From Pseudomonadota bacterium (lineage in GTDB: Bacteria; Pseudomonadota; Gammaproteobacteria; UBA4575): a DNA stretch of 10,187 bases. The notes beneath the pieces were generated by a model, which searched no databases, was not told where the DNA came from, and saw nothing but the letters and a program-made list of their open reading frames with translations. Each line of letters opens with the position of its first letter. The first letter of the stretch is position 1. Both the position numbers and the translations under genes were made by a program. The stretch is taken from the NCBI GenBank assembly GCA_009839635.1, contig VXPJ01000053.1, positions 1 through 10,187 of the forward strand, read 5' to 3'. This document shows positions 6,069 to 10,187 of the stretch, piece by piece.

Positions 6069-7733
6069 ATGTCCAGGACGCTCCTGCAAGTACGCCAGCT
6101 GACGACGGAATTCAGAAGCAGCCGTCGCACCCTCACGGCCGTAAACGGGGTCAGTTTCGAGATCCGGGAAGGGCAGACGTTTGCCCTGGTCGGGGAGTCG
6201 GGGAGCGGCAAGTCGGTCACTGCCCTGTCCGTCATCCGCCTGCTTCCCGAGGCAGCCAGACTGGTATCTGGAAGCATTCATTTTGAAGGCCGGGATCTGC
6301 TGGCACTGCCCGAGCGCGAGATGCGGGACATCCGGGGCAGTGGTATCTCCATGATCTTCCAGGAGCCGATGACCTCTTTGAATCCGGTGGTCAAGGTGGG
6401 CAGGCAGATCACAGAAGTACTGATGCGCCACCAGAGCATGTCCGCGAAACAGGCCCGCGAGCGGGCCCTGGACCTGCTCGATGCCGTCAGGATTCCCCAG
6501 CCTTCCTACACCATTGACACCTACGCCCATGAGCTGTCCGGGGGCATGAAACAACGGGTCATGATTGCCATTGCGCTGGCCTGCAAGCCCAGGCTGCTGA
6601 TTGCAGACGAGCCCACGACTGCACTCGATGTCACGATCCAGGCACAGGTGCTGGACCTGATCAATGACCTGCAGGAGCAATTCGGGATGGCGATCCTGTT
6701 CATCACGCATGACCTGGCGGTCGTCAAACAGGTGGCTGACCATGTCGCGGTCATGAAGGAAGGTGTGATCGTCGAGCAGTCCAGTAACGAGGTGTTTTTT
6801 TCTGCGCCACAGCATGACTACAGCTGGGATCTGTTTGCGGCCCTGCCCGCAATGGAGAAACGTGGCAAACCACTGCTCGAACGCAATCACGTGTCGCACT
6901 GGCCCACAGCTGCAAACGCGACACAGAATGACACCCTGCAGGTCCGTGACCTGGCCGTGTATTTTCCCATTCGCAAGGGCTTGTTCAAGCGCACCGTCGG
7001 CCACGTCAAGGCCGTGGACGGGGTATCCTTGGAAATCCCGCCGGGCAAGACGGTCGCCCTGGTCGGGGAGTCGGGCAGCGGCAAGACGACCGTCGGCAAG
7101 AGCATCCTGCGTCTGATCCAGCCAACCCTGGGCGAGGTGACCTACCAGGGCATGCGCTTGCACGAGATCGACCGCAGCCAGTTACTGGAGCAGCGAGCCA
7201 ATCTCCAGATCGTTTTCCAGGATCCCTACTCCTCGATGAACCCGCGCATGCTGGTCGGCCAGATCATCGAGGAGGGCATCAAGGCCCTGAATGTGATTGT
7301 GGATGCCGAGGCCCGCAGGCAGCGGGTGCTGGAGCTGCTCGAGCAGGTGGGTCTGGACAAGGATGCCCATCTGCGTTACCCGCATGAATTTTCCGGCGGA
7401 CAGCGCCAGCGTATTTGCATTGCACGTGCCTTGGCCGTCAACCCGAAGATCATCATCTGCGATGAGCCCACTAGTGCCCTGGATGTTTCCGTGCAGGCAC
7501 AGATTCTCGACTTGCTGAATCATCTGCAGGCGCGCTACGGGATCAGCTATCTGTTCATTACCCACAACATGTCCGTGGTGGCCTATTTCGCAGACCGGGT
7601 CGCGGTCATGTATCAGGGCAGGATTGTCGAGCAGGGAGAGGTGGAACAGGTGCTGGGCAACCCGCAGCACGAGTATACGAAACGCCTGCTGAGTGCGGTT
7701 CCCACACTGGTGCCGCCTGTGCGGGCTGCATGA
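6069..7733 (+). CDS. dipeptide/oligopeptide ABC transporter ATP-binding protein, fused OppD-OppF type
   Basis: This cytoplasmic ATPase powers the importer. The 554-residue protein joins two nucleotide-binding domains that are separate in OppD/OppF, an arrangement known from GsiA and YejF. Domain 1 has Walker A GESGSGKS (42-49), Q-loop Gln98, signature LSGGM (156-160), Walker B LLIADE (176-181) and switch His214. Domain 2 has GESGSGKT (333-340), Gln384, FSGGQ (441-445), IIICDE (461-466) and His499. Both sites look catalytically intact. Each domain is followed by the peptide-transporter ATPase extension (AALPAMEKRGKPLL and LLSAVPTLVPPVRA). ATG at 6069 is chosen because it begins the domain cleanly (MSRTLLQVRQLTTEF) 2 nt after the permease stop. 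An in-frame upstream ATG at 5961 would add 36 residues with no family character, lying inside the permease gene. This is the last gene of the operon; a hairpin follows at 7735. Confidence 0.96.
   Translation: MSRTLLQVRQLTTEFRSSRRTLTAVNGVSFEIREGQTFALVGESGSGKSVTALSVIRLLPEAARLVSGSIHFEGRDLLALPEREMRDIRGSGISMIFQEPMTSLNPVVKVGRQITEVLMRHQSMSAKQARERALDLLDAVRIPQPSYTIDTYAHELSGGMKQRVMIAIALACKPRLLIADEPTTALDVTIQAQVLDLINDLQEQFGMAILFITHDLAVVKQVADHVAVMKEGVIVEQSSNEVFFSAPQHDYSWDLFAALPAMEKRGKPLLERNHVSHWPTAANATQNDTLQVRDLAVYFPIRKGLFKRTVGHVKAVDGVSLEIPPGKTVALVGESGSGKTTVGKSILRLIQPTLGEVTYQGMRLHEIDRSQLLEQRANLQIVFQDPYSSMNPRMLVGQIIEEGIKALNVIVDAEARRQRVLELLEQVGLDKDAHLRYPHEFSGGQRQRICIARALAVNPKIIICDEPTSALDVSVQAQILDLLNHLQARYGISYLFITHNMSVVAYFADRVAVMYQGRIVEQGEVEQVLGNPQHEYTKRLLSAVPTLVPPVRAA
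6183..6212 (+). repeat. direct repeat copy 1 (Walker A of first ATPase domain)
   Basis: This 30-nt stretch encodes ALVGESGSGK of the first nucleotide-binding domain and is identical to 7056-7085 at 29 of 30 positions; the only difference is G versus C at the 21st base. The copies are 873 nt (291 codons) apart in the same frame, so recombination between them would give an in-frame hybrid single-domain ATPase. Confidence 0.8.
7056..7085 (+). repeat. direct repeat copy 2 (Walker A of second ATPase domain)
   Basis: Partner of 6183-6212, with 29 of 30 bases identical including a perfect 20-base run at the start. It encodes the same ALVGESGSGK in the second domain. The strict codon identity goes beyond what protein conservation requires and may reflect shared codon preference or gene conversion. 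Confidence 0.8.
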
Positions 7734-7734
7734 T

Positions 7735-7756
7735 CTGCCGGTGCAGTCACCGACAG
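7735..7756 (+). terminator. hairpin directly after the ABC operon
   Basis: CTGCCGGTG (7735-7743) pairs with CACCGACAG (7748-7756) around a CAGT loop, giving eight base pairs with one internal C-A mismatch. It starts 2 nt after the ATPase stop codon. There is no T-run after it, so it may be a weak terminator or a structure that protects the operon mRNA 3' end. Confidence 0.4.
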
Positions 7757-7768
7757 TCCCCGGGCAAG

Positions 7769-7797
7769 TTGATTCACCGGGAAGGCTCCACTACGAT
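7769..7797 (+). promoter_or_regulatory. sigma70-like promoter for the outer-membrane barrel gene
   Basis: TTGATT (7769-7774) and TACGAT (7792-7797) are separated by exactly 17 nt, each matching four of six consensus bases. Start of transcription would fall near 7804, giving a leader of about 66 nt before the ATG at 7870. The -35 box sits between the arms of a short inverted repeat, CCCGG (7759-7763) and CCGGG (7777-7781), which could be an operator. The barrel gene is therefore probably transcribed separately from the ABC operon. Confidence 0.5.
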
Positions 7798-7825
7798 AAA
7801 TGACTGGTGGACGAAACATACGGCT

Positions 7826-7839
7826 TGCGATGCATCGCA
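7826..7839. promoter_or_regulatory. perfect 14-bp palindrome TGCGATGCATCGCA
   Basis: TGCGATGCATCGCA is self-complementary across all 14 bases, and the symmetry continues imperfectly (T-G, C-G, G-C, G-T) to 7822-7843. It lies about 22 nt downstream of the inferred transcription start and 30 nt before the start codon of the barrel gene. A dimeric repressor site acting as a roadblock is one reading; a leader-RNA structure is less likely because a perfect palindrome has no loop. The factor is unknown. Confidence 0.45.
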
Positions 7840-7855
7840 GGCTGTTTCGGGAGAC

Positions 7856-7861
7856 AAGGAG
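7856..7861 (+). promoter_or_regulatory. ribosome binding site of the barrel gene
   Basis: AAGGAG with 8 nt to the ATG at 7870. It decides the start: a GTG at 7807 in the same frame has no such site and would bury the signal peptide 21 residues inside. Confidence 0.8.
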
Positions 7862-7869
7862 ACAGTGGC

Positions 7870-8739
7870 ATGAGATCAGGATTACACAGGGCAGGCAGGA
7901 TGGTTTTGCTGGGACTGGGTGTCCTGCTGGGTGCACCGGGCATGGCGGATGATGCACGGCATTCGGGCTGGTACGTGGGAGCGGGTTTTGGGGTGAACTG
8001 GATGTCCGATGCCGACCAGGCCGGCTACAACCGTGACATGATCTGTTATCCCGTGAATGACTGCACCAACAAGGACACCATTGACGGCTATCGCTGGTTT
8101 TATGACCTGGATATGGACCATGGCAACATGTTTGAACTGGTCGTTGGCCGGGGATTTGGCAATGTTCGCCTGGAGATGTCCGCGAACCGGCGCGAAAACG
8201 ACATTGATCAGGAATTTGCCGCTATCACCTACTTTGACGGGACGCGAGTCCTGGAGGATTCCGGGAGCGCCTATACGAATCGGCCCGGGCCCGAGTACTC
8301 CATCGACCGGCTGAGAACACAAACCCTGCAACTGAACGCCTACTACGATTTCCCGCTTGCGCACCCCCGGGTGACCCCCTACGTGGGGGCCGGAGTCGGC
8401 ATGTCCCATGTCAAGCTCTACGGGCTGTATTTCCGGGACGAGTACTCATGCACCAGCGGGTGCGACGCCGCGCGGTCTCCTCCCGAAGCCTACAATTCTT
8501 TGCAGGACGAGGATCTGAGTGACACCGTGTTTTCCTGGCATCTGCATGCCGGGGCGGACTACAGTCTGGGAGACAGGCTGCTGCTGGGTCTGAAGCTGAC
8601 CTACAGCGAGATGGATGACCTGCGCGACTCCGGCAGCTACATTGACCATCCGTTCCCTGATGAGCCCAACCATACCAAAATCAGCGACATGGACCACTGG
8701 TCGCTGACGCTCGGTCTGAAGTACCTGCTTGGCGGCTGA
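7870..8739 (+). CDS. outer-membrane beta-barrel protein (OmpA-TM/OMP beta-barrel type), function unknown
   Basis: The 289-residue product has a signal peptide (basic MRSGLHRAGR, hydrophobic core 11-23, likely cleavage after GMA at 26). Its body alternates in the way of a small eight-stranded barrel: strands near 32-44 (SGWYVGAGFGVNW), 86-94, 97-107, 150-161, 168-183 (VTPYVGAGVGMSHVKL), 220-233, 236-248 and 276-287. Short turns alternate with long loops at 45-85, 108-148, 184-218 and 249-274, which would face outside. Two close cysteine pairs, Cys59/Cys65 and Cys194/Cys198, lie in the first and third long loops and could form small disulfide rings. The protein ends LLGG, not in the aromatic residue common for barrel proteins. 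The fold assignment is inferred from pattern; ligand and function are unknown. It has its own likely promoter and is convergent with mltD. Confidence 0.8.
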   Translation: MRSGLHRAGRMVLLGLGVLLGAPGMADDARHSGWYVGAGFGVNWMSDADQAGYNRDMICYPVNDCTNKDTIDGYRWFYDLDMDHGNMFELVVGRGFGNVRLEMSANRRENDIDQEFAAITYFDGTRVLEDSGSAYTNRPGPEYSIDRLRTQTLQLNAYYDFPLAHPRVTPYVGAGVGMSHVKLYGLYFRDEYSCTSGCDAARSPPEAYNSLQDEDLSDTVFSWHLHAGADYSLGDRLLLGLKLTYSEMDDLRDSGSYIDHPFPDEPNHTKISDMDHWSLTLGLKYLLGG

Positions 8740-8767
8740 GTAACTGCTGCCCACCTGGATTCGTTCC

Positions 8768-8797
8768 CCGCCCGTTTTGCACGGACAAAACGGGCGG
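8768..8797. terminator. 12-bp perfect inverted repeat between convergent genes (possible bidirectional terminator)
   Basis: CCGCCCGTTTTG (8768-8779) and CAAAACGGGCGG (8786-8797) pair perfectly around a 6-nt CACGGA loop. It is the main structure in the 64-nt gap between the barrel gene stop (8739) and the mltD stop (8804), so a terminator for both genes is the natural reading. The T-run lies on the loop side of the stem and not after it, unlike a standard intrinsic terminator. Confidence 0.55.
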
Positions 8798-8803
8798 CTC
8801 GAA

Positions 8804-9958
8804 TCAGTGCGGAATGATCAGGGTCTTGCCTGCCAGGATCAGGGAACTTGTCAGTTTGTTTGCCCTGCGCAGGGCCGATACCGTAGTCCCGTAACGTACT
8901 GCGATGACGCTCAGCGACTCGCCATGCGCAATCCTGTGCCTGTACCAGCGGGGCTCCTCGGGCAGGCGTTCCATCGCCAGTGCGACCAGTTCGGTTTCTT
9001 GGCGTGGCACGAGCATGCGATAGCCTCGCGGCAACGGGTAATGAAGATGCTGCATAGCCGGATTTAGTCTGCGCAGCTCACTGGATGAGACGTCCGCTGA
9101 CTTGAAGAGTTTCGCGGGCGAGATGCGCTTTTTGGTTTCCAGGATTTCAAGGTGCGGGGCATCGGCCACCGGGTACAACAGTGTGCGGCTCAAACGGGGG
9201 TCAGCGACAATGGCACAGAATGCGAGCAGTTTGGGTACATATTCGCGGGTTTCACGGGACACTGCCAGATTCCAGTGATCACCAGCGCGGACCACTGCCG
9301 GACTTGACCGCAGCACCTTCTTGAGGCGGTTGGGCCCGGTGTTGTATGCCATCAATGCCAGCAACCAGTCCTGGTCGAATTCCGCATGCAGCTCTTCAAG
9401 GTAGTCGAGTGCGGCCATGGTGGAGGCGTGGATGTCATAGCGCGCGTCATAACAGCAGGTGCGTTTCAGGCGGAATTCCCTGGCCGTCTGGGAGGTAAAC
9501 TGCCACAGCCCGGTGGCCTTGCTGCGTGATCGGGCGAGCGGATAATAGCCACTCTCGATAAAGGGCAGGATCGCAAGTTCCGACGGCATGTTGCGCCGCT
9601 CAATCTCGTTCAGGATGAAATAAATAAAGGGCTCGGAGCGCTGTGAGGTGACAAGCAGCAGCCGCTCCCGTTGCAGGTACCTTTGTTTCTGGGCAACCAC
9701 CCGGGGGTCGTCATAGAGATGCGAAAAGGCAAAGTTTTGTGCAATGCGCTGCCAGATCAGTGGTGGAGCTTCACCGGTTTCCTGCACTATCCGGTGCAGG
9801 TCGGCTGCGGCCTGTTCCGGGATGCTTTCGATCCGGGAGGGGGCCGGCACCTCTCCGGGTGTTTTTTCGGCAAGGGAGTCGGCAGAAGGGGATACCCCCG
9901 AACAGGCAGTAAGAAAAAACGTTGAGGCTGCAAGCAGCAGGCAGGCTAGACTTTTCAT
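8804..9958 (-). CDS. mltD: membrane-bound lytic murein transglycosylase, MltD-like, with one LysM domain
   Basis: This lipoprotein probably cleaves peptidoglycan glycan strands in the periplasm, leaving 1,6-anhydromuramic ends. Residues 1-19 are a lipoprotein signal (MKSLACLLLAASTFFLTAC, lipid on Cys19). The SLT catalytic domain covers about 115-220: SELAILPFIESGYYP with the likely catalytic Glu135, ATGLWQFTSQTAREF (148-162), and ALMAYNTGPNRLKK (201-214). A linker with the MltD-type ETREYVPKLLAF follows, then one peptidoglycan-binding LysM at about 340-383 (YRHRIAHGESLSVIAVRYGT). At 384 residues it is shorter than E. coli MltD, which has two LysM repeats. ATG at 9958 is chosen because it starts the signal peptide; an in-frame GTG at 10000 would add 14 residues ahead of it without a ribosome binding site. 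Two adjacent cysteines (168-169) occur where relatives usually have aromatic residues. Confidence 0.92.
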   Translation of the reverse strand: MKSLACLLLAASTFFLTACSGVSPSADSLAEKTPGEVPAPSRIESIPEQAAADLHRIVQETGEAPPLIWQRIAQNFAFSHLYDDPRVVAQKQRYLQRERLLLVTSQRSEPFIYFILNEIERRNMPSELAILPFIESGYYPLARSRSKATGLWQFTSQTAREFRLKRTCCYDARYDIHASTMAALDYLEELHAEFDQDWLLALMAYNTGPNRLKKVLRSSPAVVRAGDHWNLAVSRETREYVPKLLAFCAIVADPRLSRTLLYPVADAPHLEILETKKRISPAKLFKSADVSSSELRRLNPAMQHLHYPLPRGYRMLVPRQETELVALAMERLPEEPRWYRHRIAHGESLSVIAVRYGTTVSALRRANKLTSSLILAGKTLIIPH

Positions 9959-10016
9959 GGATGAAAACGCATTCGGATACCGGCCAAAAGTACTGATCAC
10001 CCGGTTCTACTGGGCA

Positions 10017-10025
10017 CATATAGTA
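10017..10025 (-). promoter_or_regulatory. candidate -10 region of mltD
   Basis: The minus strand reads TACTATATG here, containing TACTAT (five of six to TATAAT) and TATATG, about 60 nt before the chosen mltD start. No good -35 hexamer is visible at the right distance (GTGTAC at 10043-10048). Confidence 0.3.
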
Positions 10026-10049
10026 AACGAATCTGCAGTCCTGTACACC

Positions 10050-10080
10050 TTGCATGGCGGTGGCCATTTTGGGCTAGAAT
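10050..10080 (+). promoter_or_regulatory. candidate promoter of the methyltransferase-like gene, abutting the start codon
   Basis: TTGCAT (10050-10055) and TAGAAT (10075-10080) are 19 nt apart, longer than ideal. An inverted repeat ATGGC-GGTG-GCCAT (10054-10067) lies mostly in the spacer and overlaps the end of the -35 box. The -10 box ends 6 nt before the ATG at 10087, so transcription would begin at or next to the start codon, suggesting a leaderless mRNA. Confidence 0.35.
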
Positions 10081-10086
10081 GAAGCG

Positions 10087-10187
10087 ATGCGAGAATCAGA
10101 ACCCCTGTCTCCGGTGGAGGTCATCCGGGACCTGCGGGACTGGTATGCCAGCCCGGCGGGCGAGCACCTGGACAAGGAACTGCAAGG
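10087..10187 (+). CDS. N-terminal fragment of a probable SAM-dependent methyltransferase (YafS-like), truncated by window end
   Basis: Only 33 codons are visible, with no stop. The reading MRESEPLSPVEVIRDLRDWY followed by ASPAGEHLDKELQ resembles the start of YafS-type class I methyltransferases, which begin with a W-[FY]-x-[ST]-P-x-G-x-x-L pattern. The SAM-binding motif would lie beyond the window. The location supports the call: in E. coli, yafS lies close to mltD and on the opposite strand, with gloB between them. Here the gene directly faces away from mltD with no gloB between. No clear Shine-Dalgarno is present (GAAG at 10081-10084 is too close to the ATG). The assignment is an inference from a short N-terminus plus remembered gene order. 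Confidence 0.55.
   Translation, partial: MRESEPLSPVEVIRDLRDWYASPAGEHLDKELQ

Noticed and set aside
5868..7163. 431-codon open frame on the minus strand across the permease/ATPase junction
   Set aside because: The opposite strand carries intact EAA and Walker motifs over the same stretch; the antisense product is His/Gln-rich with no domain character.
7807..7869. GTG start 21 codons upstream for the barrel protein
   Set aside because: It would hide the signal peptide and covers the palindrome; ATG at 7870 has AAGGAG at the correct distance.
9959..10000. GTG start adding 14 residues to the lytic transglycosylase
   Set aside because: The lipoprotein signal begins at the ATG at 9958, and no ribosome binding site precedes the GTG.
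1..10187. tRNA or rRNA genes, CRISPR arrays, insertion sequences, phage genes or toxin-antitoxin pairs
   Set aside because: No cloverleaf-like element, regularly spaced repeat, transposase motif or terminal inverted repeat pair was seen; all gaps between genes are under 150 nt.

Overview
The window looks like an ordinary chromosomal segment of a moderately GC-rich gammaproteobacterium. The evidence is the end of ppiD next to an E. coli-type fabI, an MltD-like lytic transglycosylase beside a gene that starts like a YafS-type methyltransferase, lipoprotein signals, and an outer-membrane beta-barrel protein. I see no tRNA, rRNA, CRISPR array, transposase or phage gene. The species cannot be named from the sequence alone.

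Layout. (1) 1-541, plus strand: the C-terminal end of the periplasmic chaperone PpiD, with an in-frame TAG at 71-73 close to the window edge. (2) 595-1380, minus strand: fabI, the NADH-dependent enoyl-ACP reductase of fatty acid synthesis, convergent with ppiD. (3) 1518-7733, plus strand: a tight four-gene ABC importer operon of the oligopeptide/dipeptide class. It encodes a large substrate-binding lipoprotein with an extra C-terminal membrane helix, an OppB-type permease, an enlarged OppC-type permease and a fused double ATPase (OppD+OppF). The genes overlap or lie 2 nt apart, so they are probably co-transcribed and translationally coupled. (4) 7734-7869: a hairpin, a good sigma70-like promoter and a perfect 14-bp palindrome. 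(5) 7870-8739, plus strand: a small outer-membrane beta-barrel protein. (6) 8740-8803: a 12-bp perfect inverted repeat between convergent genes. (7) 8804-9958, minus strand: an MltD-like lytic transglycosylase lipoprotein with one LysM domain. (8) 10087 to the window end, plus strand: the first 33 codons of a probable methyltransferase, divergent from mltD.

How the parts fit. Most of the window serves the cell envelope: folding of exported proteins (PpiD), lipid synthesis (FabI), solute import (the ABC operon), an outer-membrane barrel and peptidoglycan turnover (MltD). The least conventional part is the ABC importer. Its binding protein seems held to the membrane at both ends, and its second permease carries about 150 extra N-terminal residues with additional helices and a periplasmic loop. 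These two features may be linked. The substrate is unknown; peptides are the default guess from the family. I found no clear candidate for a wholly new system. The importer architecture, the promoter/palindrome region before the barrel gene and the possibly leaderless methyltransferase are the observations most worth checking.
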